This document shows positions 17,500 to 27,150 of a DNA stretch of 64,000 bases, piece by piece; the stretch's first letter is position 1; every line of letters starts with the position of its first letter. The notes under the pieces are model-generated. The model was given only the letters and a program-made list of their open reading frames with translations, was not told where the DNA came from and made no database searches. This stretch comes from Alphaproteobacteria bacterium (GTDB lineage: Bacteria; Pseudomonadota; Alphaproteobacteria; Micavibrionales; Micavibrionaceae). Position numbers and translations under genes: made by a program. Location: NCBI GenBank assembly GCA_020848095.1, contig JADLAT010000023.1, forward strand, positions 1 to 64,000, given 5' to 3'.

Positions 17500-18603
17500 C
17501 TATAGATTTAAAAAACGTAAAATCTTTTCCGCTCTGCGGTCCCAGCTATAATGCGCTTCAAGGTCACTATAGGCCCTGTCGCTTAAATCCTGCCGCATTT
17601 GCGGGTTGTTTTTTAATTTTTCAATTGCCGCCACCCACATTTTCGGCTTAAGCGGATCGGCCAGAAGCGCGTTTTGACTCTCTTGCATGATCTCCCTTAA
17701 CACCGGAAGATCTGCGCATAAAACAGGCTTCTTTACGGCCATATATTCAAAGAGCTTCAAGGGGGAAATCCAGCGCGCAATATCCGCCCCCGTCCCGATA
17801 TGGATTGCGGGCATATAAGGGGCAATCAACGCGTTACAGGCCGCCAAATGCGCCTTTAGCTGGCCATGAGGGATGTGCCCGTAGAATTTTACATTAACAG
17901 GCGGGTTTAGAGCGCACCATTTTTCCTTTTCCGTTTCCGGCCCGCCAAAAACATGAAAACCCGTTTGCGGCGAAAGCGCAGCAATTTCTAAAATCAGCTC
18001 AACGCCTTTCCCTTTATACAAGGAACCGCCATAGCCGATTTGAAAATCTGTATTTTCTATTTTTTCCAATGGAGCCGAAACAACAGGGTGTTTCGGGACA
18101 TCTGCGCCATCGGGCGCAACAAGAATTTTCTCAAGAGGGAAATCCGGCATAAAGGTCAGAAGATCCGTCTTCAGCCCCTCGGTGATCACCACCAGACCTT
18201 TTAAATTGGGCCCGCGCAAAATATGACGCAATAAAAATCTTTGGAAAAGGGAACGCGGTATCTCATGCAACTCAAACGCAATAGGAGTTTCACGCCCGGC
18301 CATAGCCGCCATTGTCCAAAGATCCCGCCCGTAAATCAGATCAGCCTTGCGCTTTCGCCATAACGTAAACCCGGTGCGTATTAAACCAGAAAGCCCTGGA
18401 AAGCTTATATCCGGGCTGCGCACGACATCAAAGTCCGGCGCTACGCCATAGTAAGAAAATACATCCTGCTCATTCTTACCGGCCTTGGCATACAGCGTTA
18501 CCGCATGCCCCAGCACGGCAAAAGCCGCACTCATTTTCATGACATGAACGGCATTTGCATAGGTGGATGGCAGTGTAGAACCGGAGAAATAAAGAATTTT
18601 CAT
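17500..18603 (-). CDS. Glycosyltransferase, GT4 (GT-B fold)
   Basis: 367 residues from ATG 18603 (MKILYFSGSTLPSTYANAVHVMKM). The longer open frame to 18693 would run into divergent flippase gene 18682. Rossmann-like N-domain, then the donor-binding GT-B half with QIGYGGSLYKGKGVELILEIA, FHVFGGPETEKEKW, VKFYGHIPHGQL and SPLKLFEYMAVKKPVLCADLP, the typical EX7E-like region. It probably adds one sugar of the repeat unit. Divergent from the flippase, 78 bases between starts. Confidence 0.88.
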   Translation of the reverse strand: MKILYFSGSTLPSTYANAVHVMKMSAAFAVLGHAVTLYAKAGKNEQDVFSYYGVAPDFDVVRSPDISFPGLSGLIRTGFTLWRKRKADLIYGRDLWTMAAMAGRETPIAFELHEIPRSLFQRFLLRHILRGPNLKGLVVITEGLKTDLLTFMPDFPLEKILVAPDGADVPKHPVVSAPLEKIENTDFQIGYGGSLYKGKGVELILEIAALSPQTGFHVFGGPETEKEKWCALNPPVNVKFYGHIPHGQLKAHLAACNALIAPYMPAIHIGTGADIARWISPLKLFEYMAVKKPVLCADLPVLREIMQESQNALLADPLKPKMWVAAIEKLKNNPQMRQDLSDRAYSDLEAHYSWDRRAEKILRFLNL

Positions 18604-18681
18604 GTTTGCGATCATCTGTTTCAAAGCGCTTGATTTTAATATATCCTGTAACGCATTGATGAACCAGCAGAAGTTACACGC

Positions 18682-20106
18682 ATGAGCCTTCACAAAGCCT
18701 ATTTAGGCACATCATCCGTCGCTTTGTTTTCCAAAGGCTTTAATATTCTCTCCACCTTTGGCATTTTATGGCTGCAAAATGCGATCATGACCAAGGCGGA
18801 TTTTGGCCTGTTTATGGTGGCCTTTTCGCTGACCTTCACGCTGAGCGTTGTTATTGCCACCGGGTTTCAATCCCTGATTTTGTATCATGTTTCCCGCCGG
18901 GCCGATATGAACCCGGCAGAGGTTCGAACCATTGCCGGACAGGTTTTCTGGCTTTCCGCCCTTGTCGGTCTGATTTTTGCTTTTTTTGTTTATATGGGCG
19001 CGGGCTTCATTGCCGATATCATGAGCCATCCCCCGCTTGAACACTGGCTAAAGGATATGGCGCTGTTTATTCCGGTGAATACGATGGCCGTGGTCTTACC
19101 GGCCTATTCGCGCGCGCGCCAGCGTATAAAGGAAACGGTATTTTATCAGGAAATTTTTCTTAATTTTTTGCGGGCGGGGTTTATCGGGCTCATCTGGTTT
19201 TATTCCCTGCCGCAAAATTTAATTTCCGCCGCCTATATTGCCAGCGCTCTTTTGCCCGTCATTATTTTGTTTATAACGGCGCCCGTCTGGCCCGGTTTAC
19301 AGACCAGATTTTTAACAAAATGGGATTTTATCTACGGTCTTAAAAGCACCGCGTTTCAAGTTTTAAACCAACCGTTTCGGGGGCTGGATATCGTTGTTAT
19401 CGGCGCATTCGCCAGCGCGGGCGTGGTGGCGGATTATTCAATGGCGGTGCGGCTGGCGCAGCTCTTATGGGTGCCAAAACACGCGGTTTCCCAGTTGCAA
19501 GTACCGCGCATGGGCGCGTTATTGGAACAGGGTAATAAAGCACAATTGATGCTGGAATATGATGCGCTGCGTTGCCTGTCTCTGCTGGCGGTGTTTGGCG
19601 GCTGCGCGTTTTTAGCCCTGTTTGGCGCGCCGCTTCTGGCCCTGTTTGGTGATTACAGCAGCGCCCTGCCTGCGCTTTATATTCTGGCCGCCGCCAGTAT
19701 AATTCGGACCGGCTACGGTGCGGCGGGGGATTTGATTGCCATGATTGCCTATCCCAAGGGCAGCGCCATGATCTCTGTAATATCCGTGATTATTACGATG
19801 GGTGGCGTAGCCCTTCTGGCCCCTTCCCATGGGTCAATCGGCGCCGCCTATGCTATTTTGATCGGCACGCTTCAAATGTTCGCCGGATTTGTCTATGTGA
19901 TCGAGAAAGACCAGAATATAAAGTTAATGTCGCCCTTTATCCTGCTGATGAATTTTCTGCCCGCGCTTATCCTCATGGCGCTGGCGGCGCAGGTTCTGCC
20001 CTCGCTTGTTTGCGGCTTGCTCATGGTCGCATTGGGTATTATGCTGGTCGGTGTTGACCGGAGTTTATTTATTTTTATTCAATCGCAAAGAAAGACCGCA
20101 GCATGA
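18682..20106 (+). CDS. Polysaccharide flippase (Wzx/MOP superfamily)
   Basis: 474 residues and about 12-14 membrane spans. Members move undecaprenyl-linked repeat units across the inner membrane. Seen: FSKGFNILSTFGILWLQNAIMTKADFGLF at the N-terminus (typical first helix of Wzx), AVVLPAYSRARQRIKETVFYQ, and the mid-protein VVIGAFASAGVVADYSMAVRLAQL. The stop overlaps the next ATG (ATGA). First gene of a plus-strand trio with two methyltransferases. Confidence 0.85.
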   Translation: MSLHKAYLGTSSVALFSKGFNILSTFGILWLQNAIMTKADFGLFMVAFSLTFTLSVVIATGFQSLILYHVSRRADMNPAEVRTIAGQVFWLSALVGLIFAFFVYMGAGFIADIMSHPPLEHWLKDMALFIPVNTMAVVLPAYSRARQRIKETVFYQEIFLNFLRAGFIGLIWFYSLPQNLISAAYIASALLPVIILFITAPVWPGLQTRFLTKWDFIYGLKSTAFQVLNQPFRGLDIVVIGAFASAGVVADYSMAVRLAQLLWVPKHAVSQLQVPRMGALLEQGNKAQLMLEYDALRCLSLLAVFGGCAFLALFGAPLLALFGDYSSALPALYILAAASIIRTGYGAAGDLIAMIAYPKGSAMISVISVIITMGGVALLAPSHGSIGAAYAILIGTLQMFAGFVYVIEKDQNIKLMSPFILLMNFLPALILMALAAQVLPSLVCGLLMVALGIMLVGVDRSLFIFIQSQRKTAA

Positions 20107-20915
20107 GCGCCCTGCCAAGCCGCCTTCGTTTCCAGATCCGTGATGGTTTTCGGGCCATAGGTCTTGAGGTTTCGCGTTTTCGTCCGCGCGGGAATGAAAA
20201 TCTGCCACTTTACCTTGACCCTGAATTTGTACCGCTTTATCAGAAATATCATACGGCCTCCATGATCCCGTGGCAGGGGCTTTACGCCGCCTATAGTGCA
20301 TCAAAACATATTGCGCTGAATGCTATTGCGGGCGCGATTGTCGAATGCGGTGTCTGGCGGGGCGGCTGCATGGCGATTATGATCGAAACGCTTGCCCGGT
20401 ATGACAGTGCCGATCGTGAGTTTTATCTTTATGACACTTTTGCGGGCATGGCAAAACCCGGCGAAGTGGATGCCCATATCACCGGGGAATCGCACGCGCT
20501 CGATATTTATAACAGCAACAAAAAAGACAGCCATACCGATTGGTGTTACAGCCCTTTGGAAGACGTTGCGGCCTTGATGAAAACGCTGCCCTGCGCGCCG
20601 GAAAAAGTTCATCTGGTCAAGGGACTGGTGGAAGACACCATTCCCGCAACATTACCGGACAAAATTTCTTTGCTGCGGCTCGATACAGATTGGTATAATT
20701 CTACAATACATGAATTGAATCACATGTTTCCCTTGCTGCAAAATGGCGGGTTCCTGCTCGTAGATGATTACGGTTCATGGGCGGGCTCCAAAAAAGCCGT
20801 TGATGAGTATTTTGCAGCGCATCGGCTTCATGAACGTATGTTTTTAAATGCCGTTCATGGCCATGGCAGCGTAATCGGCCAGCTTTTTCCCCGCCTTGGA
20901 GATTTCTCATCATGA
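20103..20915 (+). CDS. TylF/MycF-type O-methyltransferase
   Basis: 270 residues. Family of SAM- and metal-dependent methyltransferases acting on sugar hydroxyls, as in macrolide and glycopeptide sugars. Seen: ASKHIALNAIAGAIVECGVWRGG (SAM motif I), YLYDTFAGMAKPGE, LLRLDTDWYNSTIHEL (metal-binding Asp residues) and GGFLLVDDYGSWAGSKKAVDEYF. Overlaps the flippase by ATGA and the next gene by ATGA. Methylation of a glycan sugar is inferred. Confidence 0.85.
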   Translation: MSALPSRLRFQIRDGFRAIGLEVSRFRPRGNENLPLYLDPEFVPLYQKYHTASMIPWQGLYAAYSASKHIALNAIAGAIVECGVWRGGCMAIMIETLARYDSADREFYLYDTFAGMAKPGEVDAHITGESHALDIYNSNKKDSHTDWCYSPLEDVAALMKTLPCAPEKVHLVKGLVEDTIPATLPDKISLLRLDTDWYNSTIHELNHMFPLLQNGGFLLVDDYGSWAGSKKAVDEYFAAHRLHERMFLNAVHGHGSVIGQLFPRLGDFSS

Positions 20916-21640
20916 GCCAGCCAGAAAAATACTGCCTGCCCGGCGATTACAAAGAAAATCTTGTGCGCTCAACCATGGATATGGAGAGCGGCAGCACGTA
21001 CTGGAACGCACAACGTCTGGCCAATTCGATCAACTATCAATATGCCGTATATCAATACGCCATAGAGCAAATTCGCAAACATAATTTTAAAAGCGTGATT
21101 GATGTCGGCTGTGGCCCGGCGATGAAACTTTCTGTTGTGCATAAAGCCTGCCCTGATGTTTCCATCACGGGTATTGATCAGGCCCACCCGATAGAATTTT
21201 GTAAGACGCAGCATAAATTTGGTCAATGGCTGGTGGATGATTTTGAAAATCCGGATGCGGCACTGGCGCATATAAAGGCTGATCTTGTAATTTGCTCGGA
21301 TGTGATTGAGCATCTGATCGACCCCGATAAGCTCCTTTCCTATATCAAAACACGTGTAAATCCGGGTGGCATGGCCCTCATCTCCACGCCGGATCGTGAT
21401 CGTCATTACGGACCCGGGCTTATGAAATCCGGTCATAAGGACCATGTTCGGGAATGGAATTTTCCTGAATTTGCCGCCTATATAAAATCGCGCGGCTGGG
21501 ATCTGATTGAGCATAAGCATCTCAGCGGCATAAGACCCGGCATAAATCGGGCCTTTTTATATTCCGTAATTTATCACTTCAAGGAAAACAGACCCAGCCA
21601 ATTTGATTGTAATCAGGCTGTTTTGCTGCGCCCGCTTTAA
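20912..21640 (+). CDS. Class I SAM-dependent methyltransferase
   Basis: 242 residues. SAM motif I SVIDVGCGPAMKLSVVHKA near residue 64, then DLVICSDVIEHLIDPDKLLSYIK and NPGGMALISTPDRDRHYG, the post-motif strands of the Methyltransf_11/23 group. N-terminal 45 residues (CLPGDYKENLVRSTM) resemble family members from O-antigen loci. Its TAA stop shares the palindrome TTAA with the convergent gene at 21637. Confidence 0.8.
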   Translation: MSQPEKYCLPGDYKENLVRSTMDMESGSTYWNAQRLANSINYQYAVYQYAIEQIRKHNFKSVIDVGCGPAMKLSVVHKACPDVSITGIDQAHPIEFCKTQHKFGQWLVDDFENPDAALAHIKADLVICSDVIEHLIDPDKLLSYIKTRVNPGGMALISTPDRDRHYGPGLMKSGHKDHVREWNFPEFAAYIKSRGWDLIEHKHLSGIRPGINRAFLYSVIYHFKENRPSQFDCNQAVLLRPL

Positions 21641-22587
21641 GGCTTTGTGCGCATCAGAGTTATCGTGTGCTGCTCTTCGATCTCAACGGGGCTTTTCAGA
21701 TGGCGCGCCGCCAGCGCCTTCATTTTTCGGGCGCTTATCGGTTTGTCGTAAGCGGGGCTGAGCGCGTCAAACGTGTCGTGAATGCCGTATTCCAGCATTT
21801 GCGCATCGGTCATCCCATCAAACCGCGCGGCATGGCGGTAATTCAAAAACGGGACACAGAAAAAATTAAAGTATTTTCCGCCGGGTATTTTATGAATGGC
21901 ATTGGTCAGTTTAAAGGCGAACGGCCCATAGGCCTTGATCGTGTTATAAAGCTTTTCCGGGTTCATTCGTTTTGTTACCGGGCGCAACGCATATTTCCAG
22001 CGCAGCATCTGTACCGGCGTTCGCGCATAGGACTGCACAAAAACCGCACCGTCCTCTTTCACAAATTGTAAAATGTGATCCAGCGTAGCGATTGGGTCGG
22101 GTGTATGCTGGATCACCCGGTGGCACCAGACAATATCAAAGGATTTCTTTTTAAACGGCAGATCCATAATGGAGGCCTGCACAAAATTTACATTCTCATC
22201 CTCTCCCAGATTATCCTTGGCCGTATCCACCCCCGCGATATCCACCGCCATTACGCGTGCGCCGAATTTACGCAGAATTTCCGTATCCGGCCCGGCGCCA
22301 CAACCGCATTCCAGAATTGTTTTTCCCTTGAAAAATTCCGGGGCCCAGCCTGTGCGCTCCAAAATTGTGCGCTCGCGTTCATTGGTGCCGTTCAGGGAGT
22401 CCATCTGCAAGGTTGCATGACGCTCCCGCAGTTTAGAAAAATTGCCCACCGAATAATTCATATCGGGGGTAAAACGGGCTATATTGTTACGCACCGGAAT
22501 GCTGCGCCCCTGAAAATTCAAAGCCGCACGCGTTCCCTCAAAAGAAGACTTTTCATCATCAAGATATGTGATAAAATCCGGAAACAC
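21637..22587 (-). CDS. Class I SAM-dependent methyltransferase
   Basis: 316 residues. An N-terminal segment (DYLDDEKSSFEGT-like YLDDEKSSFEGTRAALNF, FTPDMNYSVGNFSKLRERH) precedes the Rossmann fold with ILECGCGAGPDTEILRKFGA near residue 94, DIVWCHRVIQHTPDPIATLD and KEDGAVFVQSYA. This architecture is common in surface-polysaccharide clusters. Convergent with the preceding gene and divergent from asnB (86 bases between starts). Confidence 0.78.
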   Translation of the reverse strand: MFPDFITYLDDEKSSFEGTRAALNFQGRSIPVRNNIARFTPDMNYSVGNFSKLRERHATLQMDSLNGTNERERTILERTGWAPEFFKGKTILECGCGAGPDTEILRKFGARVMAVDIAGVDTAKDNLGEDENVNFVQASIMDLPFKKKSFDIVWCHRVIQHTPDPIATLDHILQFVKEDGAVFVQSYARTPVQMLRWKYALRPVTKRMNPEKLYNTIKAYGPFAFKLTNAIHKIPGGKYFNFFCVPFLNYRHAARFDGMTDAQMLEYGIHDTFDALSPAYDKPISARKMKALAARHLKSPVEIEEQHTITLMRTKP

Positions 22588-22673
22588 GGGCTCTCCCTAA
22601 TTTTCTGGTGCCTTGATTGGCGCTGCTTATGATAACGTCATTCCCTCCACTTTGAAACAGAAAGAATTGGCCC

Positions 22674-24455
22674 ATGTGCGGGTTATTCGGATTTGTAAAT
22701 CTTGAAAGTCCGGCGTTAAGCCCGGCGGAAATAGACGCGGGCCGCAGGGCGTTGGACACTTTAATCCATCGCGGGCCGGATCAGCATAGCGATTATATCC
22801 ACGGCAATGTGTATATGGGCCATCGCCGCCTGAGCATTCTTGATTTGTCCGAAGAAGGGCGCCAGCCCATGATCGCCGCAGATCAAAAAACCGTCATCAC
22901 GGTGAACGGGGAGATTTATAATTTTAAATCCATTCGCGCAACGCTTGGTGAAAATCTGTTCCGGTCGCAATCAGATTCTGAAGTCATGCTGCATGGTTAT
23001 CGCGCTTATGGACTGGCTACGCTGCTGGAAAAAATGGACGGCATGTATGCGGGCGTTATTTTTGATGCGCGGCAACATCATTTGCATTTTGTACGCGACC
23101 GCGCCGGTATAAAGCCGCTGCTCTATGCCCGTATCGGCCCTTATTTTATCTGGGCGTCCGAACTGAAGGCCATAACCGAATTTGCGCGCGCTCTGGATAT
23201 CTCTTTGCGCGAGGATAATACTGCGCTTTATGATTTCCTGACCTATCGCTATATTCCGGGTGCCAAAACACTTTATAAAAATGTTTATAATCTGGAGCCC
23301 GCCAGCACCCTTACACTCGATCTTACAGACGGGCAAATGCAGATTTTAAAGTATTGGAGCCTTCAGGCCACCAATACGCCCATAGATCATGACAAGGCCG
23401 CAGAAAAACTACGCGCCCTTATTCTTGAAAGCGTACAAGAGCAAATGGTCAGTGATGTGCCCGTCGGGTTTTTCCTGAGCGGGGGCATGGATTCCTCGAT
23501 CCTTGTCTCCCAAGCGGCAAAAACGCGGGGCGATCTCTCCACATTCTCAATCGGCTACGATCATAAGGCCCATGATGAAACCCGTTTTGCGCAAATGGTG
23601 GCCACACGTTTTAAAACGCAGCACCATACGGAAATTCTCTCCGGCGCGGATGCTGAAAACCTGATCCCTATGATCTTAAACTGGTATGATCAGCCCTTTG
23701 GCGATAATTCCGCTCTGCCCACTTATCACGTTTCGCGCTTTGCCCGGAAAAATGCAACCGTTGCCCTCTCCGGCGATGGCGGGGACGAATTGTTCGGCGG
23801 GTATCGCTGGTATAAAAGATTCGCACAATTTCAGAATTTACAAAAACCCCTACGGGCTTTGGGCGGATTTCCGCGTTTTACACTTGCGCATCTTACCGGC
23901 GGGCTGGCACACAAACTGGCTTTGCGGGCCGAGCTGTTGAGTCATACAGACCCTCTCGAGCTTTATGCTTTGCTTATCGACGGGCTGCCGCCTTCGCTCA
24001 CACAGGCGCAGAGACACGAACTGGAAATCCCGCACGATTATGATACGCTCTGGCATTTTCGTAGATTCTACCGCGCCGATCTGCCCGCCCGCAAACGTAT
24101 GCAATTTGTTGATTTTCATACCTTTTTACCAGACGACATTTTAACGAAAGTTGATCGCGTCAGCATGGCCGTATCGCTGGAGGCCCGCGTTCCCTTCCTC
24201 AGCCGCAAGATCATCGAATTTGCCTTCAGCCTGCCAGAGGATTTTTTATACAAAAACGGGGCGCTGAAAGGCGGTTTAAAATATGCCTTTAAAGATGAAT
24301 TACCGCCGGAGATTATAACGCGCCCTAAAAAAGGCTTTAGCATTCCGCTTCATATCTGGAAAGGTGCAGAAGCGAATAACAGGCGTTTTCAGGAAAGTGT
24401 ATATGCGCATTATTGCTCAAATATAAAAAACCGCTTGACAAAACCAAATAAATAG
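22674..24455 (+). CDS. asnB: Asparagine synthase-type glutamine amidotransferase
   Basis: 593 residues. N-terminal class II glutaminase begins MCGLFGFVN (Cys2 nucleophile), with HRGPDQHSDY, MGHRRLSILDLSEEGRQPM and VNGEIYNF. The C-terminal ATP-pyrophosphatase has the P-loop FFLSGGMDSSILVS near residue 260 and ALSGDGGDELFGGYRWY near 360. Both active sites look intact. Surface-glycan loci often use such enzymes to amidate uronic acids rather than to make asparagine; the neighbours favour that here. Confidence 0.85.
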   Translation: MCGLFGFVNLESPALSPAEIDAGRRALDTLIHRGPDQHSDYIHGNVYMGHRRLSILDLSEEGRQPMIAADQKTVITVNGEIYNFKSIRATLGENLFRSQSDSEVMLHGYRAYGLATLLEKMDGMYAGVIFDARQHHLHFVRDRAGIKPLLYARIGPYFIWASELKAITEFARALDISLREDNTALYDFLTYRYIPGAKTLYKNVYNLEPASTLTLDLTDGQMQILKYWSLQATNTPIDHDKAAEKLRALILESVQEQMVSDVPVGFFLSGGMDSSILVSQAAKTRGDLSTFSIGYDHKAHDETRFAQMVATRFKTQHHTEILSGADAENLIPMILNWYDQPFGDNSALPTYHVSRFARKNATVALSGDGGDELFGGYRWYKRFAQFQNLQKPLRALGGFPRFTLAHLTGGLAHKLALRAELLSHTDPLELYALLIDGLPPSLTQAQRHELEIPHDYDTLWHFRRFYRADLPARKRMQFVDFHTFLPDDILTKVDRVSMAVSLEARVPFLSRKIIEFAFSLPEDFLYKNGALKGGLKYAFKDELPPEIITRPKKGFSIPLHIWKGAEANNRRFQESVYAHYCSNIKNRLTKPNK

Positions 24456-24545
24456 GAATATATTCATAGTCAACAGCGGGCGGACTCTGCCTGTTTCGAT
24501 GAAGAGGATCATCACCCCCTTCAAACAAACAAGGAGAACTCTATC

Positions 24546-26354
24546 ATGCTCGTTACAATCGGCTACGGCCTGAATGCTGCACGGCACAAACACGTGGAAA
24601 CGCCATTCCCGGCCCCCTTCATCATCGAAAACAGGCCGCGCGGCACAGCCTTTTACGATAGTGTCGGCAACCAGTTTAGGGCACAGGTCACGGCCTCCGG
24701 GTCATTTAACGATCTGATGAAAACGTATTTCGACCCCACCACGGCGGGCGGCGTGCAGGATATGTCCACGGATGGCTGCAGCATCTTGAAATCCGTGGAG
24801 GTGGCGGCTGGCGGCGCGCAGTACCTTATCAATGACGATAGCGGCGCAGATCCCGCAGGATGGACACGCGGCGCAACGTATTACACTGCCGTTAAGAACG
24901 CCATGAGCACAGGCCCGGAAACATCCGATTACGCCATTATTATTTCAGGGACGAATGATGCCAACCCCGCCGGGGGGAACACCAAGGCCAAGCACAAGCA
25001 GGCGCTGGCAAAGCTGAAACAATTTATCCGTGAGGATTTTATATATTCCCAGTGCGGGTTTTTGCATATCCTCCACCGCAGCGATTTTGCGGGAAGTTCT
25101 GACACGCTGTATCAAGCCATCCGCGAAGCGCAGCTTGAGATGATTGCCGAGGATGACTGGTTCAAGCGCATGCCCGATATGTATGATCTGGATCAGGCCG
25201 ATCAATCACATTTTACAACAGGGGTCTATCAAACCGCTTTCGCCAGTCGTTATGCGAAGGCCGTGGCCTATGTTTTCGGGAAAATTCCGACAACAGGGGT
25301 TTACGGGCCGGAAGTGACAGCGGCTGAATTTAACACCGATCATCTTTTACTGAGTGTGGCCCATGATGGCGGGAGTGATTTTGCGACCATCCCGGCGCTG
25401 GCGGAAAATACCATCGGGCTTGAGATTGGCTCCGTAATCTATAAACCCTCCTCCATCACGCGGGTGGATGCCACAACGCTTAAATGTAATTTTGAGAATA
25501 TCGGGCTTTTGGATGGGGCCATCGGCGCGGCCAAAATCGTTTATGGAACGATGGAGCCTTTATCCCTCACAGCGCCAGAGGTGGTCAAGGACAATGCCAC
25601 AGACGCGCGGCCTTTGCGCTCCAGCGTTTTGAGCGCGGTGAATAACGACCCGCTTTGGAATATCCATGATCTGGATCTGGATTTGATTGCCAAAACGGGC
25701 ACGAAGACGTTTTCCGGTTCCGATGTCACGGGCATTACCGACCGGATGAACGGCACATGGACATCGCCCGATAATTACTGGCCGTATTATGATGCGGCGG
25801 CGTTTGGCGGGGCCGGTGCGCTGACCTCCCCCGATGGCACAACGCTTTTAATCAGTGGCGCACCATTTACCAAGTCAAATACGGGCTGGGGCGGAATTGT
25901 TTTTGAAGCACCAGCAGTGACGGCCTCCAATAAATATCTTCTGACTTTTGGCCTGAACTCCGGAGGGGGTAACCAGAACACATTTTATATGACTACGGGC
26001 GGCGCATTATATATGCAAAGAAACCAGTCAAATGCGCCCGTTTTAATTTCAGGAGCGGCGGATTTACGCGGTCAGAAGCATATTTTGATCTGGAATTACC
26101 GCAGCACCGGCGCGGTAGATGTGTATTTGAATAATAACGCCGTGGTGACCTTTGATCCATCCGACAATTTAATTTCATGGGATTATATCACCCTGTTCAA
26201 CCGCACGTTTTCCGAGACGGGCGGAACGGTGGGCTTTAAGATTGCCCGGCTCTGGCACAGGCACACGGCGCATGGCGTTAATCCGGATGATCCCGCCATT
26301 GCCGCTGTCATTGCTTTCTTTAACGCGCACTATGGGTTAGGCTTAGAGTCTTAA
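24546..26354 (+). CDS. Large protein with SGNH-hydrolase-like N-domain and LamG-like C-domain
   Basis: 602 residues, not matched to a named family. The N-terminal 250 or so look like an SGNH/GDSL hydrolase: IIISGTNDANPAG near residue 137 fits block III (GxND) and DQADQSHFTTGVYQTAFASRYA near 220 fits the Asp-x-x-His block. The expected nucleophile block is unclear (perhaps STDGCSILKS near 76). The last 200 residues (GWGGIVFEAP, YLLTFGLNS, VDVYLNNNAV, GFKIARLWHRH) look like a concanavalin/LamG beta-sandwich. There is no signal peptide. Shine-Dalgarno AAGGAG nine bases upstream. Possibly a glycan esterase; unproven. Confidence 0.5.
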   Translation: MLVTIGYGLNAARHKHVETPFPAPFIIENRPRGTAFYDSVGNQFRAQVTASGSFNDLMKTYFDPTTAGGVQDMSTDGCSILKSVEVAAGGAQYLINDDSGADPAGWTRGATYYTAVKNAMSTGPETSDYAIIISGTNDANPAGGNTKAKHKQALAKLKQFIREDFIYSQCGFLHILHRSDFAGSSDTLYQAIREAQLEMIAEDDWFKRMPDMYDLDQADQSHFTTGVYQTAFASRYAKAVAYVFGKIPTTGVYGPEVTAAEFNTDHLLLSVAHDGGSDFATIPALAENTIGLEIGSVIYKPSSITRVDATTLKCNFENIGLLDGAIGAAKIVYGTMEPLSLTAPEVVKDNATDARPLRSSVLSAVNNDPLWNIHDLDLDLIAKTGTKTFSGSDVTGITDRMNGTWTSPDNYWPYYDAAAFGGAGALTSPDGTTLLISGAPFTKSNTGWGGIVFEAPAVTASNKYLLTFGLNSGGGNQNTFYMTTGGALYMQRNQSNAPVLISGAADLRGQKHILIWNYRSTGAVDVYLNNNAVVTFDPSDNLISWDYITLFNRTFSETGGTVGFKIARLWHRHTAHGVNPDDPAIAAVIAFFNAHYGLGLES

Positions 26355-26373
26355 CGATGAGCGTATTTACACT

Positions 26374-27150
26374 ATGTCTATTCTTCGAAAATTTTTTAAA
26401 TGGCAATATGCTCTGTCGATGAAATTCGACAGGGCTTTTTTAGATAAAACCTATACGATTTATGGCACTACAGATTTTCATGTAAGCCTGATTCCGGATT
26501 TCGTGCCGGCCGGGGCGGTGGTCTATGATATCGGCGGCGGAAAATGTCCGCATATTTTTCCCGCTCTGAAGGAAGAACGCAAGATCCGCAGCATCGGCGT
26601 TGATATCGATGAGCAGGAATTAGCGCGCGCACCACAAGGTGGATACGATCAGACCATCTGCGCCGATATTACAAAGACTACCGGACCCGGTTATGGCGAT
26701 ATTGTCATCAGCCGCGCAGTTCTGGAGCATGTCAAAGATGCCAAAGCGGCCCTTTTTAACATGGCCGGTTTTTTAAAGCCCGGCGGGTTGATTATTGCCT
26801 ATGCGCCTTGCCGCAATGCATGGTTTGCCCGCTTGAACATGATTTTGCCCGAAGGGCTGAAAAAACGGCTTATAAATTATTTTTATACCGATGCCGGGCT
26901 GGCTGAAGTTATGGGGTTCAAAGCCTATTACAGCCATGGAACGCCCGCCGGTATAGAGGCCATTGCCCGTGAAGCGGGCCTGAGGATTGTCGAAAAACGC
27001 CTGTATTATATGAGCAATTATTTTGCATTTTTTACACCGTTTCATGTTTTCTGGCGGTTATACCAAATAACAATGCGGGCTCTGGGTACGGAGCAATTCT
27101 GCGAGGGTTTTGCTTATGTCTTTGAAAAATCCGTGACCGGGGACGTATAA
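26374..27150 (+). CDS. Class I SAM-dependent methyltransferase
   Basis: 258 residues. SAM motif I AVVYDIGGGKCPHIFPALKEE near residue 49, acidic VDIDEQEL, then GDIVISRAVLEHVKDAKAAL and LKPGGLIIAYAPCRNAWFARL. It starts 19 bases after the SGNH/LamG gene and overlaps the convergent Wzy-like gene by 37 bases. It probably methylates a glycan or lipid-linked precursor. Confidence 0.78.
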   Translation: MSILRKFFKWQYALSMKFDRAFLDKTYTIYGTTDFHVSLIPDFVPAGAVVYDIGGGKCPHIFPALKEERKIRSIGVDIDEQELARAPQGGYDQTICADITKTTGPGYGDIVISRAVLEHVKDAKAALFNMAGFLKPGGLIIAYAPCRNAWFARLNMILPEGLKKRLINYFYTDAGLAEVMGFKAYYSHGTPAGIEAIAREAGLRIVEKRLYYMSNYFAFFTPFHVFWRLYQITMRALGTEQFCEGFAYVFEKSVTGDV

